Positions 8,625 through 18,055 are shown, counted from the stretch's first letter. The stretch: DNA of 64,000 nt from Massilia sp. YIM B02443 (GCF_030411955.1 NZ_JASNRA010000001.1:310001-374000); one strand, 5' to 3'. A program made the numbers and translations. The notes: generated by a model from the letters alone, not told the origin.

Positions 8625-8861
8625 TTAAACTTTTTCGCCACGGGCACGCATGTCGGCCAGCACGGCGTCGATGCCGAGCTTGTCGATCACGCGCAGGCCG
8701 GCGTTCGACAGACGCAGCGAAACCCAACGGTTTTCGGATTCGACGAAGATGCGGCGGTTCTGCAGGTTCGGCAGGAAGCGGCGTTTCGTTTTGTTGTTAG
8801 CGTGGGAGACGTTGTTACCAACCATCACACCCTTGCCGGTTACTTGGCAAACACGTGCCAT
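8625..8861 (-). CDS. rpmB: 50S ribosomal protein L28
   Basis: 78 residues: starts [23 protein letters not shown], has [14 protein letters not shown] and the [10 protein letters not shown] segment typical of L28. A strong Shine-Dalgarno AAGGAG (8868-8873) precedes the ATG. It is first in the rpmB-rpmG operon; in many bacteria radC lies next to this pair, as here (radC at 9091, same strand but 229 bases upstream with a separate promoter region). Confidence 0.97.
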   Translation of the reverse strand: MARVCQVTGKGVMVGNNVSHANNKTKRRFLPNLQNRRIFVESENRWVSLRLSNAGLRVIDKLGIDAVLADMRARGEKV

Positions 8862-8901
8862 AGTGCACTCCTTAAATATGTTCCAGAATTGGAAAAACGA
8901 G

Positions 8902-8931
8902 AGTATAGCGCGAAAAACAAAGCGGAATCAA
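8902..8931 (-). promoter_or_regulatory. Sigma-70 promoter of rpmB-rpmG
   Basis: On the minus strand: TTGATT (8931-8926), an 18-base spacer, TATACT (8907-8902). It lies about 40 bases upstream of the rpmB start and matches a housekeeping promoter well. Confidence 0.75.
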
Positions 8932-9090
8932 TCACTTGCGAAAAACAATGGTGTCTTACGCTCGCATCTGTATTTAACAATTGCTGCCGAGCTCGCTGGG
9001 CGGCACGTAACTCGCTGTTTACGTTATGTAATTTCATGCCAATGTGCATACGGCAGCCCTGTGCCGCCAGGGGCTGGTGCGGCATCCATG

Positions 9091-9762
9091 TCACAACTGC
9101 CCGCTCTCGGCAAACGAATGCACCTGGCTGCCCGCCACCACGAAGTGATCCAGCACCCGCACATCGACCAGCGACAGCGCCTGCACCAGGGCGCTCGTCA
9201 GGCGCAGGTCGGCTTCGCTCGGCTCGGCCACGCCGGAAGGGTGGTTGTGCGCCAGGATCACCGCCGCCGCGTTGCGCCGCAGCGCCGCCTTGACCACTTC
9301 GCGCGGATAGACACTTGTATGGGTCAGCGTCCCCCTGAACATTTCGTCGCAATTGATCAGGCGGTTCTTGACGTCCAGGAACAGCACCATGAACGATTCA
9401 TGGGTCTGCAGCGCGAACTGGCTGCGCAGGAACTGGCGCACCGCGTGCGGCGAGCACAATGCTTCGCGGCGGAACTGCTCGGCCACCGCGCGCCGCGCCA
9501 GCTCGAGCGCCGCTTGCAGCTGGGCGTACTTGGCCGGGCCCAGTCCGTGCAGGGTGCCGAACTCGTCCGAGTCGGCATGCAGCAGGCGGTGAAGCGAGCC
9601 GAAGTGGCTGAGGACGTCGCCCGCCAGCGTCACCGCGCTTTTGCCGGCCACGCCGACGCGCAGGAAGATGGCCAGCAGTTCGGTGTCGGACAGGGCGCCG
9701 GCGCCGTCGCGCAGCAGCCGCTCGCGCGGACGATCCTGTTCCGGCCAGTCACAGATACCCAT
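9091..9762 (-). CDS. radC: RadC/JAB-domain protein
   Basis: 223 residues. A UPF0758-type N-terminal helix-hairpin-helix region ([12 protein letters not shown] near 70) is followed by a JAMM/MPN metalloprotease-like domain with the zinc motif [14 protein letters not shown]. Its old link with recombination repair is disputed; the true role is unknown. An ATG at 9762 has AAGGA about 8 bases upstream and gives [17 protein letters not shown], the standard RadC opening; the longer reading from 9795 is less likely. Confidence 0.9.
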   Translation of the reverse strand: MGICDWPEQDRPRERLLRDGAGALSDTELLAIFLRVGVAGKSAVTLAGDVLSHFGSLHRLLHADSDEFGTLHGLGPAKYAQLQAALELARRAVAEQFRREALCSPHAVRQFLRSQFALQTHESFMVLFLDVKNRLINCDEMFRGTLTHTSVYPREVVKAALRRNAAAVILAHNHPSGVAEPSEADLRLTSALVQALSLVDVRVLDHFVVAGSQVHSFAESGQL

Positions 9763-9878
9763 ATGTGATCCTTCGCCAAAAAAAGAGGCAGTCAAAATGC
9801 GCTACCGAGGGCGCAAGGCGCGCGCGTGGCTTACAATAGCGGTTTGCCTGATCAGGTATCCCTGTCACCACAAAGAAC

Positions 9879-10331
9879 ATGTCCATCGCACCACCCGTCG
9901 TCACCGAATCGTCTTACCTGACCCTGCATTACCGCCTGGCAGTTGCCGGCGGCGCGGATATCGTCACCACTTTCAATGGCACCCCAGCAACGCTGCTGCT
10001 GGGCCAGGGCCAGCTGGCGCCGTTCCTCGAACAGCGCCTGATCGGCCTGCCCGAAGGCGCGCACCAGACCTTCGAACTGGACGCGGGCGAGGGCTTCGGC
10101 GAGCGCAACCCGGACCTGATCCAGTCGGTGTCGAAGGCCACGCTGGACGAGAACTCGGTGCCCGGCACCGACTACACGGTCGGCGAAGTGGTCGAGTTCA
10201 ATGCGCCCAAGGGCGGCCGCTTCGCCGGCGTGCTGCTGGAGATGCGCGATACCACGGCCCTGTTCGACTTCAACCATCCGCTGGCCGGCCAGCCCTTGCA
10301 ATTCGAAGTGAAACTGATTTCGGTTCTGTAA
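9879..10331 (+). CDS. fkpB: FKBP-type peptidyl-prolyl isomerase (SlpA/FkpB type)
   Basis: 150 residues. Cytosolic cis-trans prolyl isomerase/chaperone of the SlyD-like FKBP group: [12 protein letters not shown], the inserted-in-flap region ([20 protein letters not shown]) and a C-terminal [18 protein letters not shown]. No metal-binding His tail. It sits 22 bases before ispH, the conserved fkpB-ispH (slpA-lytB) pair. A TACAAT box at 9832 could be its -10. Confidence 0.93.
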   Translation: MSIAPPVVTESSYLTLHYRLAVAGGADIVTTFNGTPATLLLGQGQLAPFLEQRLIGLPEGAHQTFELDAGEGFGERNPDLIQSVSKATLDENSVPGTDYTVGEVVEFNAPKGGRFAGVLLEMRDTTALFDFNHPLAGQPLQFEVKLISVL

Positions 10332-10353
10332 TACCGGACACCAGGAAAAATCT

Positions 10354-11337
10354 ATGGAAAACGAGATTCTGCTAGCCCAGCCGCGCGGCTTTTGCGCCGG
10401 CGTGGACCGTGCGATCGAGATCGTCGAGCGCGCCCTGAAGCAATTCGGTGCCCCGATCTATGTGCGTCACGAAATCGTGCACAACGCCTATGTGGTGGAA
10501 GACCTGCGCACCAAGGGCGCGATCTTCATCGAGGAACTGGAAGACGTCCCGCCCGGCAATACGCTGGTGTTCTCGGCGCACGGCGTGTCGAAAGCGGTGC
10601 GCGCCGATGCCGAAGCGCGCGGCCTGACCATTTTTGATGCCACCTGCCCGCTGGTGACCAAGGTCCACGTGGAAGTGGCCAAGATGCGTAAACAAGGCGC
10701 CGAGATCATCATGATCGGCCACGACGGCCACCCGGAAGTCGAAGGCACCATGGGCCAGGCCGAAGAGGGCATGCACCTGGTCGAGACGGTCGACGACGTG
10801 CACACGCTGCAGGTGCGCAATCCGGACCTGCTGGCCTACGTGTCGCAGACCACGCTGTCAGTCGACGACACCGCCGAGATCATCGAGGCCCTGAAGGCAC
10901 GCTTCCCGAACATCATCGAGCCGAAGAAGGGCGACATCTGCTACGCCACCACCAACCGCCAGGAAGCCGTGAAATTCATGGCGCCGCAGGTGGAAGTCGT
11001 GGTCGTGGTCGGCAGCCCGAACAGCTCGAATTCGAACCGCCTGCGCGAGGTGGCCGAGAAGATGGGCACGCCGGCCTACATGGTCGACAATGCCGGCGCG
11101 ATCGACCCGGCCTGGATCGCCGGCAAGAAGCGCGTCGGCGTCACCGCCGGCGCGTCGGCCCCGGAAGTGCTGGTGCAGGCCGTGATCGACCGCCTCAAGG
11201 AGCTGGGCGCGGCCAGCGTGCGCGCACTGGAAGGCGTCGAAGAGCACGTGACCTTCCCGCTGCCGAAAGGCCTGGACGGCGTGCCGGCGCAGGGAACGGC
11301 GCCCGCGCCCGGAACTTTATTTTCTGTTTCGCCTTGA
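10354..11337 (+). CDS. ispH: 4-hydroxy-3-methylbut-2-enyl diphosphate reductase
   Basis: 327 residues. Last step of the MEP pathway: reductive dehydroxylation of HMBPP to IPP and DMAPP using a [4Fe-4S] cluster. The three cluster cysteines are visible: PRGFCAGV (C14), DATCPLVTK (about 97) and [11 protein letters not shown] (about 196). The substrate-binding His sites EIVHNAY and [14 protein letters not shown] and the [10 protein letters not shown] segment are intact. Length is normal. Translated in the fkpB-ispH operon. Confidence 0.97.
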   Translation: MENEILLAQPRGFCAGVDRAIEIVERALKQFGAPIYVRHEIVHNAYVVEDLRTKGAIFIEELEDVPPGNTLVFSAHGVSKAVRADAEARGLTIFDATCPLVTKVHVEVAKMRKQGAEIIMIGHDGHPEVEGTMGQAEEGMHLVETVDDVHTLQVRNPDLLAYVSQTTLSVDDTAEIIEALKARFPNIIEPKKGDICYATTNRQEAVKFMAPQVEVVVVVGSPNSSNSNRLREVAEKMGTPAYMVDNAGAIDPAWIAGKKRVGVTAGASAPEVLVQAVIDRLKELGAASVRALEGVEEHVTFPLPKGLDGVPAQGTAPAPGTLFSVSP

Positions 11338-11379
11338 AACGAGCCATTGCCAGTGCTGTGAGGCTGTCTTAATTAAGCA

Positions 11380-11409
11380 TTGTTAGTTTTCCAAAAGCCA
11401 AGCTATGAT
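11380..11409 (+). promoter_or_regulatory. Sigma-70 promoter upstream of the liv operon leader
   Basis: TTGTTA (11380-11385), an 18-base spacer and TATGAT (11404-11409). Transcription would start near 11416, giving a 135-base leader before livH that contains the hairpin at 11489-11526. Confidence 0.65.
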
Positions 11410-11488
11410 GGCGACGCTCGGAAATTCGTCAAGCCAGCCATGAACAACCCGGCCGGCTAATCGCAGATCACGGTTCAGGCATACCATG

Positions 11489-11526
11489 AACGGCACTTCG
11501 AGATCCTCGACGTGCCGTTTTTTGTT
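11489..11526 (+). terminator. Strong terminator hairpin in the livH leader (attenuator or small-RNA end)
   Basis: AACGGCAC, one mismatch, TCGAG-ATC-CTCGA, then GTGCCGTT followed by TTTTGTTT. The stem has 13 base pairs and a 3-base loop. It stands 25 bases before the livH ATG and downstream of a good promoter. It may attenuate livHMGF, end a small RNA of about 110 bases, or simply end ispH transcripts. No leucine-rich leader peptide is present: the only upright mini-ORF codes for MNNPAG (11440-11460). Confidence 0.75.
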
Positions 11527-11551
11527 TGCAGGTTCACGCAAGTGGAAAACG

Positions 11552-12481
11552 ATGGAAACTTTTCTCCAACAATGTCTTAACGGCCTGGTGCTGGGCAGCA
11601 TGTACGCCCTGGTCGCACTCGGCTACACCATGGTGTACGGCGTCCTGAATCTGATCAACTTCGCCCACGGCGACGTGCTGATGATCGGCGCCATGGTCGG
11701 CCTGACCATCCTGCAACTGCTTGACGCATATATCCCGGGGCTGCCCGGCTACGTCCAACTGGCGCTGGCAATCCTCGGTGCGATTCCCGTCACCATGCTG
11801 GTCAATATCCTGATCGAACGCGTCGCCTACCGCCGCCTGCGCAACGCGCCGCGCCTGGCGCCGCTGATCACGGCAATCGGCATCTCGATCCTGCTGCAGA
11901 CCTTCGCCATGATGATCTGGGGCCGCAGCCCGATCCCGTTCCCGCAACTGCTGTCGCCCGAGCCGATCGTGGTCGGCGGCGCCATGATTTCGCAGACCCA
12001 GGTGCTGCTGCTGGTGCTGGCCGCCGTCGCCATGGGCGCGCTGGTGCTGCTGGTCGAACGCACCCGCATGGGCCGCGCGATGCGCGCCGTGGCCGAGAAC
12101 CCGCGCGTGGCCGGCCTGATGGGCGTGGACACGAATCGCGTGATCGTCGCCACCTTCGCCATCGGCGCCGCGCTGGCGGCCGTCGCCGGCGTGATGTGGG
12201 GCGCCAACTACGCTTCGATCACCTTCACCATGGGCGTGCTGCCGGGCCTGAAGGCGTTTTGCGCCGCGGTGCTGGGTGGCATCGGCAATATCTACGGCGC
12301 CATGGTCGGCGGCCTGCTGCTGGGGATCATCGAGGCGCTCGGCGCCGGCTACCTGGGCGACCTCACCGGCGGCTTCCTCGGCAGCCATTACCAGGACATC
12401 TTTGCCTTCGTGGTGCTGATCCTGGTGCTCACCCTGCGGCCGTCCGGCATCATGGGCGAGCGCGTGGCCGACCGCGCCTGA
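11552..12481 (+). CDS. livH: Branched-chain amino acid ABC transporter permease LivH
   Basis: 309 residues, about 8 membrane helices. Opens METFLQQCLNGLVLGSMYALVALGYTMVYG and has the LINFAHGD motif and the EAA-like loop MRAVAENPRVAGLMGVDTNRV that contacts the ATPases. It forms the inner-membrane channel with LivM. The ATG at 11552 is preferred because upstream in-frame codons fall in the leader hairpin. First gene of livHMGF. Confidence 0.93.
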   Translation: METFLQQCLNGLVLGSMYALVALGYTMVYGVLNLINFAHGDVLMIGAMVGLTILQLLDAYIPGLPGYVQLALAILGAIPVTMLVNILIERVAYRRLRNAPRLAPLITAIGISILLQTFAMMIWGRSPIPFPQLLSPEPIVVGGAMISQTQVLLLVLAAVAMGALVLLVERTRMGRAMRAVAENPRVAGLMGVDTNRVIVATFAIGAALAAVAGVMWGANYASITFTMGVLPGLKAFCAAVLGGIGNIYGAMVGGLLLGIIEALGAGYLGDLTGGFLGSHYQDIFAFVVLILVLTLRPSGIMGERVADRA

Positions 12482-12505
12482 TGCGTGTGAAGAGAGGATA
12501 TTGAC

Positions 12506-13717
12506 ATGGCACTCCTGAGCTTCGACACCCGCCACAAGCCGCGCCAGGCCGCCATCAGCATGGTGGCACTCCTGGCCCTGATGCTGGTGTTCCCGTTCTT
12601 CGCTTCCCAGTTCGGCAATTCCTGGGTGCGCATCATCGACATGGCGCTGCTGTACATCATTCTGGCGCTGGGCCTGAACATCGTGGTCGGCTTCGCCGGC
12701 CTGCTGGACCTGGGCTACATCGCCTTCTTCGCGGTCGGCGCCTACCTGGTCGGGCTGTTCTCGTCGCCCCAGTTCGCGGCGCTGCTCGAGTCGCTGATCT
12801 ATTATTCGCCGGCGCTGGGCGAAGCGCTGGTGGCGTTCTTCGGTCCCGAGATCCAGCAGAACGGCATCCACCTGTCGGTGTGGGCGATCGTGCCGCTGGC
12901 GGCGCTGGTCGCCGGCCTGTGCGGCGCGCTACTGGGCGCGCCGACGCTGAAACTGCGCGGCGACTATCTCGCCATCGTGACGCTCGGCTTCGGCGAGATC
13001 ATCCGCATCTTCATGCTCAACCTGAACGATCCGATCAACTTCACCAACGGTTCGCAGGGCATCAACATGATCGACCCGATCCGCGTGTTCGGGGTGTCGC
13101 TGGCGGGCGAAGCGGGCACTAACTCCACCGTGTACATCGGCAGCTATGCGATGCCGTCGGTGAATGCCTACTATTTCCTGTTCCTCAGCTTGGTGATCGC
13201 GACCATCTTCATCACCGGCCGCCTGCAGCATTCGCGCCTGGGCCGGGCCTGGGTGGCGATCCGCGAAGACGAGATCGCGGCCAAGGCGATGGGCATCAAT
13301 ACCCGCAACGTCAAACTGCTGGCGTTCGCCATGGGCGCCTCGTTCGGCGGCGTGGCCGGCGCCATGTTCGGCGCCTTCCAGGGTTTTGTTTCTCCGGAAT
13401 CGTTCTCGCTGACCGAGTCGATCGCGGTGCTGGCGATGGTGGTGCTGGGCGGCATCGGCCACATCCCGGGCGTGGTGCTGGGCGGCGTGCTGCTGGCGGC
13501 CTTGCCCGAAGTGCTGCGCCACGTGGTCGATCCGGCGCAGCAGGCGCTGTTCGGTCGCATCGTGATCGAGGCCGAGGTGCTGCGTCAATTGCTCTATGGT
13601 TTAGCCCTGGTGCTGATCATGCTGGTGCGCCCGGCCGGACTGTGGCCTTCGCCCAACAAGGAAGAGCGTCCGAATGCAGCCCTGGCGCGTGAAGACGAAG
13701 AAGCGTCGACCGCCTGA
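12506..13717 (+). CDS. livM: Branched-chain amino acid ABC transporter permease LivM
   Basis: 403 residues, polytopic. Contains ALGLNIVVGFAGLLDLGYIAFFAVGAY, LRGDYLAIVTLGFGEIIRI and the cytoplasmic loop GRAWVAIREDEIAAKAMGIN, all typical of LivM. GAGAGG precedes the ATG, 24 bases after livH. The C-terminus carries a charged tail (NKEERPNAALAREDEEAST). Confidence 0.94.
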   Translation: MALLSFDTRHKPRQAAISMVALLALMLVFPFFASQFGNSWVRIIDMALLYIILALGLNIVVGFAGLLDLGYIAFFAVGAYLVGLFSSPQFAALLESLIYYSPALGEALVAFFGPEIQQNGIHLSVWAIVPLAALVAGLCGALLGAPTLKLRGDYLAIVTLGFGEIIRIFMLNLNDPINFTNGSQGINMIDPIRVFGVSLAGEAGTNSTVYIGSYAMPSVNAYYFLFLSLVIATIFITGRLQHSRLGRAWVAIREDEIAAKAMGINTRNVKLLAFAMGASFGGVAGAMFGAFQGFVSPESFSLTESIAVLAMVVLGGIGHIPGVVLGGVLLAALPEVLRHVVDPAQQALFGRIVIEAEVLRQLLYGLALVLIMLVRPAGLWPSPNKEERPNAALAREDEEASTA

Positions 13718-13727
13718 GGAACAGAAC

Positions 13728-14498
13728 ATGAGCGAACAAGTCCTCCTGAATATTTCCGGCGTCAATAAACGCTTCGGCGGTCTGCAAGCGCTGACCGACG
13801 TCGGCATCCGCATCCTGCAGGGCCAGATCTATGGGCTGATCGGTCCCAACGGCGCCGGCAAGACCACTTTCTTCAACGTCATCACCGGGCTGTACCAGCC
13901 CGACAGCGGCAGCTTCGAACTGGCCAGCCAGCCGTATTCGCCGTCGGCGCCGCACGCGGTGGCCAAGGCCGGCATTGCCCGCACCTTTCAGAACATCCGC
14001 CTGTTCGGCGAGATGAGCGCGCTCGAGAACGTGATGGTCGGGCGCCACGTGCGCACGAAGCAGGGCGTGCTGGGCGCGATCCTGCGCCACCGGGCCGCGC
14101 GCGAGGAAGAAGCGGCGATCGCCGCGCGTGCCCAGGAACTGCTCGATTTTGTGGGCATCGGCCAGTTTGCCCATCGCACCGCCAAATACCTGTCGTATGG
14201 CGACCAGCGCCGCCTGGAAATCGCGCGCGCGCTGGCGACCGAACCAAAACTGCTGGCGCTGGACGAACCGGCGGCCGGCATGAACGCCACCGAAAAGCTG
14301 GCGCTGCGCGCACTGCTGGTGAAGATCAAGGAGCAGGGCAAGACGGTGCTGCTGATCGAGCACGACGTCAAGCTGATGATGGGCCTGTGCGACCGCATTA
14401 CGGTGCTCGAGTACGGCAAGCGCATCGCCGAAGGGCTGCCGGGCGAGATCCAGAAGAACCAGGCGGTGATCGACGCCTATCTCGGAGGAGCGCACTGA
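13728..14498 (+). CDS. livG: Branched-chain amino acid ABC transporter ATPase LivG
   Basis: 256 residues. Walker A GPNGAGKTTFFN, the family-specific GIARTFQNIRLF Q-loop, signature LSYGDQRRLEIARAL, Walker B LLALDEPAAGMN and H-loop IEHDVKLMM. The signature reads LSYGD rather than LSGGQ, normal for LivG. The ATG at 13728 has GAGGAA about 8 bases upstream; an earlier ATG at 13674 lies inside livM and is rejected. Confidence 0.95.
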   Translation: MSEQVLLNISGVNKRFGGLQALTDVGIRILQGQIYGLIGPNGAGKTTFFNVITGLYQPDSGSFELASQPYSPSAPHAVAKAGIARTFQNIRLFGEMSALENVMVGRHVRTKQGVLGAILRHRAAREEEAAIAARAQELLDFVGIGQFAHRTAKYLSYGDQRRLEIARALATEPKLLALDEPAAGMNATEKLALRALLVKIKEQGKTVLLIEHDVKLMMGLCDRITVLEYGKRIAEGLPGEIQKNQAVIDAYLGGAH

Positions 14499-15220
14499 TG
14501 CTCGAGAATGTCCTGAACATCGCCGGCCTAAAGGTCGCCTATGGCGGTATCAAGGCGGTCAAAGGCGTCGACCTGACGGTCGGCAAGGGCGAACTGGTGA
14601 CCCTGATCGGGGCCAACGGCGCCGGCAAGACCACCACCCTGAAAGCCATCACCGGTACCCTGCCGCCGTGCAAGGTGGAGGGCGAGATCACTTACCTGGG
14701 CGCATCGCTGCGCGGCGCCCAGTCGCATCGGCTGGTACAGCAGAAACTGGCCATGGTGCCGGAAGGGCGGGGCGTGTTCACCCGCATGTCGATCCACGAG
14801 AACCTGTTGATGGGCGCCTACACCCGCAACGACAAGGCCGGCATCGCGGCCGACATCGAGCGCTGGTACACGGTGTTCCCGCGCCTGAAGGAGCGCTCGG
14901 CGCAGCTGGCCGGCACCTTGTCCGGCGGCGAGCAGCAGATGCTGGCGATGGCGCGCGCCCTGATGTGCCATCCGACCCTGCTGCTGCTGGACGAGCCGTC
15001 GATGGGGCTGGCGCCGATCATGGTGGAGAAGATCTTCGAGGTGATCCGCGACGTCTCCAGCCAGGGCATCACGATCCTGCTGGTGGAACAGAATGCCAGG
15101 CTGGCGCTGCAGGCCGCGCACCGCGGCTACGTGATGGAGTCGGGCGCGATCACGATGAGCGGCAATGCGCGCGACATGCTCGACGATCCGCGCGTGCAGG
15201 CAGCGTACCTGGGCGAATGA
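14498..15220 (+). CDS. livF: Branched-chain amino acid ABC transporter ATPase LivF
   Basis: 240 residues. Walker A GANGAGKTTT, MVPEGRGVFTRMSIHENL, signature LSGGEQQMLAMARAL, Walker B LLLLDEPSMGLAP and H-loop VEQNARLAL. Its start overlaps the livG stop (TGATG), with GGAGGAG just upstream, so translation is coupled. No LivJ/K-type periplasmic binding protein is encoded in this operon; one must be supplied from elsewhere. Confidence 0.95.
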   Translation: MLENVLNIAGLKVAYGGIKAVKGVDLTVGKGELVTLIGANGAGKTTTLKAITGTLPPCKVEGEITYLGASLRGAQSHRLVQQKLAMVPEGRGVFTRMSIHENLLMGAYTRNDKAGIAADIERWYTVFPRLKERSAQLAGTLSGGEQQMLAMARALMCHPTLLLLDEPSMGLAPIMVEKIFEVIRDVSSQGITILLVEQNARLALQAAHRGYVMESGAITMSGNARDMLDDPRVQAAYLGE

Positions 15221-15234
15221 TCGGTGGCTGAAAC

Positions 15235-15359
15235 GTAGGGTTGGCCTCGGCGGCCCCGCGCTCTGCCGCCGACGCGTCGATTGTTATCGGCTTCGCATTC
15301 GCGCCGGATGATCTCGCTGCAAACTATCACCGCGTCGGCGGCAGAGCCGCCAACCCTAC
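15235..15359. repeat. REP/BIME class I, copy 2 (long end left, short end right)
   Basis: 125 bp bounded by GTAGGGTTGGC and GCCAACCCTAC, 14 bases after the livF stop. The long hairpin (GGCCTCGGCGGCCCCGCGC) is on the left and the short one (GGCGGCAGAGCCGCC) on the right, the reverse of copy 1. Confidence 0.9.
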
Positions 15360-15364
15360 GCAAT

Positions 15365-15402
15365 GAAAAAAGGCCGGAACGCGCAAGCGTTTCCGGCCTT
15401 TC
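15365..15402. terminator. Bidirectional terminator between livF and the phasin gene
   Basis: AAAAAAGGCCGGAA-CGCGCAAGCG-TTTCCGGCCTTTC. It serves converging transcripts: livHMGF on the plus strand and the phasin gene on the minus strand. Confidence 0.88.
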
Positions 15403-15420
15403 TTGATTGACGCAGGAGAC

Positions 15421-16005
15421 TTAAGCGGCAGCGGCTGCGGTAGCGGCAGTCGCGGCGTTGGTCGCCTTGCTGGCCGTGGCCGAGAACTGCGACACGGCGG
15501 CGTTCATATTGTTTTCCATCGCCTCGACCGCCTGCTTGGTGGTCTTGCTGAACTGCTCGTAGCCGGCGTTGGCGTTGCTGATGGCGGTCTTGACGGCGGC
15601 AACGAAGCTTTCCGAACCGGCCGGGGCGTTCTTGCTCACTTCATCGACCAGCGAGATCACCTTGCGATTGGCTTCGACGATCTGGCTTTCGGCGGCCTTC
15701 GAGAATTCGGCGCCGGTGCCGGTGGCGATGGCGGCCACCTGGCGGGTGTACGACACGGCTTTCTCGGCGTTCGGCTGGGCTTGCGACGCGGTCAGCGAGA
15801 AGAATTCTTGCGGATCCTTGGCGCCCAGCAGCTGGCGGGTGACGGCGGTCGAGTTTTCCAGGCTGGCGCGGGCGGTGGCGATATTCAGTTCCACCAGCTT
15901 TTCCATGCCTTCGAACGTCTTCGAGGTCAGCGACGACATCAGAGCGAACTGCGATTCCAGGCTGGCTTTGGTGGCATTCGAAAACTGTTCAGGGATTGCA
16001 AACAT
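15421..16005 (-). CDS. phaP: Phasin family protein (PHA granule surface protein)
   Basis: 194 residues, helical, without Cys or Trp. Opening [22 protein letters not shown] is the classic Burkholderiales phasin start, followed by amphipathic helices and an Ala/Thr-rich tail. Phasins coat polyhydroxyalkanoate granules in the cytosol and control their size. GGAGAG precedes the ATG at 16005. No pha synthase gene is in the window; polymer biosynthesis genes must lie elsewhere. The symbol is a family label, as several paralogues are usual. Confidence 0.9.
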   Translation of the reverse strand: MFAIPEQFSNATKASLESQFALMSSLTSKTFEGMEKLVELNIATARASLENSTAVTRQLLGAKDPQEFFSLTASQAQPNAEKAVSYTRQVAAIATGTGAEFSKAAESQIVEANRKVISLVDEVSKNAPAGSESFVAAVKTAISNANAGYEQFSKTTKQAVEAMENNMNAAVSQFSATASKATNAATAATAAAAA

Positions 16006-16326
16006 GTGGCTCTCCAAAATTGGTACGTTTCGTAAATGGACTATTGCTCAGGTGAGGGCAGGTTCTTGATGAAAATTGTCGAAACTCTTTTTTGTGCACC
16101 GCAACAGGGCAAATTTTCAACCAGTTCAATTGAAGCGTCAAGCGTTTTTGGTGCGACGCACCATCCACACTACATAAAATATTTGAATGCATTTCTTTCA
16201 AGAAATGTCAATTGATGTATGTCAAACCGATGTCATCTTTTGCGGCTGCTCATCCGATATCAGATGGCATGCTAGACTCGGCGCTTGTGTTTTCTTCAAC
16301 GGCAGCCCGCGCCGCCGTCCCGGACC
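16006..16326. promoter_or_regulatory. AT-rich divergent promoter region with two perfect palindromes
   Basis: Between the phasin gene (minus) and the DMT exporter (plus). Two operator-like palindromes: GGTGCG-A-CGCACC at 16150-16162, and CATTTCTT-TC-AAGAAATG at 16190-16207. Either could bind a dimeric regulator, such as a PhaR-like phasin repressor (inference). Base composition is far more AT-rich than the neighbours. Confidence 0.5.
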
Positions 16327-17244
16327 ATGTCGACCCGCGCCTCCGCCCTGTCACCCCAGTCCGCCCGGACCGCTCCCGGCTGGCTCTCGCCCGTGCCGCT
16401 GTTCTTCGTCTTCCTGTGGAGCGCCGGCTTCATCGTCGCCAAGCTGGGCCTGCCTTACGCGCCGCCGCTGACCTTCCTGATCGTGCGCTGCCTGGGCGTG
16501 CTGGCGGTGCTGCTGCCGATCGTGCTGCTGTGGCGCGCGCCCTGGCCGCCGCGTGAGCAGATCGGCCACCTGGCCGTCGCCGGCCTGCTGCTGCAGGCCG
16601 GCTACCTGGGCGGCGTCTGGGCCGCGATCAAGCTCGGCATGCCGGCCGGACTGACCGCCCTGATCGTCGGCATGCAGCCGATCCTCACCGCCGCCGCGGC
16701 GCCGCTGATCGGCGAGCGCGTGCGGCCTTTGCAATGGCTCGGACTGCTGCTCGGCCTGGCCGGCGTGGCGCTGGTCGTGTACGCCAAGCTGAGCCTGGCC
16801 GGACTGTCGTTGCCGGCGCTCGGCCTGTGCCTGTTCGCCCTGCTGAGCATTACCGCCGGCACCATGTACCAGCGCCGTTTCTGCCCGCGCTTCGACCTGC
16901 GCAGCGGCACCGTGGTCCAGTTCGGCGCCACCGTGCTGGCGCTGGCGCCGCTGGCCGTGTGGCTGGAAGGGCTCGATCCGGCGTTCTCGCGCATCGCCTG
17001 GAGCGTCGATTTCATCGTCGCCTGGCTGTGGTCGGTGCTGGCGCTGTCGATCGGCGCCATCTTCTTGCTGTTCCGCCTGATCGGACGCAGCGGAGCGACC
17101 GAAGTCACCAGCCTGATGTACCTGACGCCGCCGACCACGGCCATCATGGCCTGGCTGCTGTTCGGCGAATCGTTCAGCCCGCTTGCCCTGGCCGGGATGG
17201 CGGTGGCGGTGGCCGGCGTCGCCTTCGTGGTCCGGAAACCCTAG
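16327..17244 (+). CDS. EamA/DMT-family transporter
   Basis: 305 residues, about 10 membrane helices in two EamA halves (VPLFFVFLWSAGFIVAKLGL in the first, GAIFLLFRLIGRSGATEVTSLMY in the second). Probably exports an amino acid or metabolite; the substrate is unknown. The ATG at 16327 gives MSTRASALSPQS; a longer frame from 16285 is less likely. The next gene starts 20 bases downstream. Confidence 0.85.
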   Translation: MSTRASALSPQSARTAPGWLSPVPLFFVFLWSAGFIVAKLGLPYAPPLTFLIVRCLGVLAVLLPIVLLWRAPWPPREQIGHLAVAGLLLQAGYLGGVWAAIKLGMPAGLTALIVGMQPILTAAAAPLIGERVRPLQWLGLLLGLAGVALVVYAKLSLAGLSLPALGLCLFALLSITAGTMYQRRFCPRFDLRSGTVVQFGATVLALAPLAVWLEGLDPAFSRIAWSVDFIVAWLWSVLALSIGAIFLLFRLIGRSGATEVTSLMYLTPPTTAIMAWLLFGESFSPLALAGMAVAVAGVAFVVRKP

Positions 17245-17264
17245 TCAATCACAGAGGAGAACCC

Positions 17265-17960
17265 ATGCTGTCCAGCCCCCAGCAAGAAGCCGTCGACGCC
17301 GCCATCACCTCGCGCCGCTCGATCCGCGCCTTCCTCGACAAGCCGGTCGAGCGTGACGAGATCGCGCGCATCCTGGACGTTGCCGCGCGCGCGCCATCCG
17401 GCACCAATACCCAGCCGTGGAAAGTGCACGTGCTGCTCGGGGCCGCGCGCGAACGCCTGTCGCAGGCGATCCTGGCGGTGAACGCCGACCCGCAGCAGGC
17501 GCGCGCCCACGCCGAGGAATATCCGTACTACCCGCGCGAGTGGGTGGCGCCGTACATCGACCGCCGCCGCAAGGTCGGCTGGGACCTGTACAGCCTGCTC
17601 GGGCTGACGCGCGAGAACAAGGCCGGGATGGCGGCCCAGCACGCCCGCAACTACGCCTTTTTCGACGCCCCGGTGGGCCTGATCTTCACCATCGACCGCA
17701 TCATGGAGCAGGGCTCATGGCTGGACTACGGCATGTTCCTGCAAAACATCATGGTGGCGGCGCGGGCGCGCGGTCTCGATACTTGCCCGCAGGCGGCTTT
17801 TACCCAGTATCATCGGATCATCGCCGATCAACTGGCCTTGCCCGACAACGAGATGGTCGTGTGCGGCATGGCGCTAGGCTGGGCCGACCCGGACCGGATC
17901 GAGAATACGCTGCTCACCGAGCGCGAACCTAGCAGCGGCTTCGCGCGTTTCATCGAGTAA
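17265..17960 (+). CDS. Nitroreductase family protein
   Basis: 231 residues. FMN-dependent NAD(P)H oxidoreductase fold: ITSRRSIRAFLDKPV (FMN phosphate-binding Arg pair), APSGTNTQPWKVHV and the C-terminal NTLLTEREP segment, with GLDTCPQAAF in the middle. Substrate (nitroaromatics, quinones or an unknown) cannot be told. GAGGAG lies before the ATG at 17265. Probably cotranscribed with the upstream DMT exporter. Confidence 0.88.
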   Translation: MLSSPQQEAVDAAITSRRSIRAFLDKPVERDEIARILDVAARAPSGTNTQPWKVHVLLGAARERLSQAILAVNADPQQARAHAEEYPYYPREWVAPYIDRRRKVGWDLYSLLGLTRENKAGMAAQHARNYAFFDAPVGLIFTIDRIMEQGSWLDYGMFLQNIMVAARARGLDTCPQAAFTQYHRIIADQLALPDNEMVVCGMALGWADPDRIENTLLTEREPSSGFARFIE

Positions 17961-18055
17961 AGTATTTACGCTATCTCATTGATATCAAAAGAGAAAATTT
18001 TTTGAGCTAGCTGTTGTTTTGCTGGGATTGTTGCCGCACGGAACCGGAAAACTGC

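Noticed and set aside
11440..11460. Leader peptide for liv attenuation
   Set aside because: The mini-ORF codes for MNNPAG, with no Leu, Ile or Val, and has no good ribosome site.
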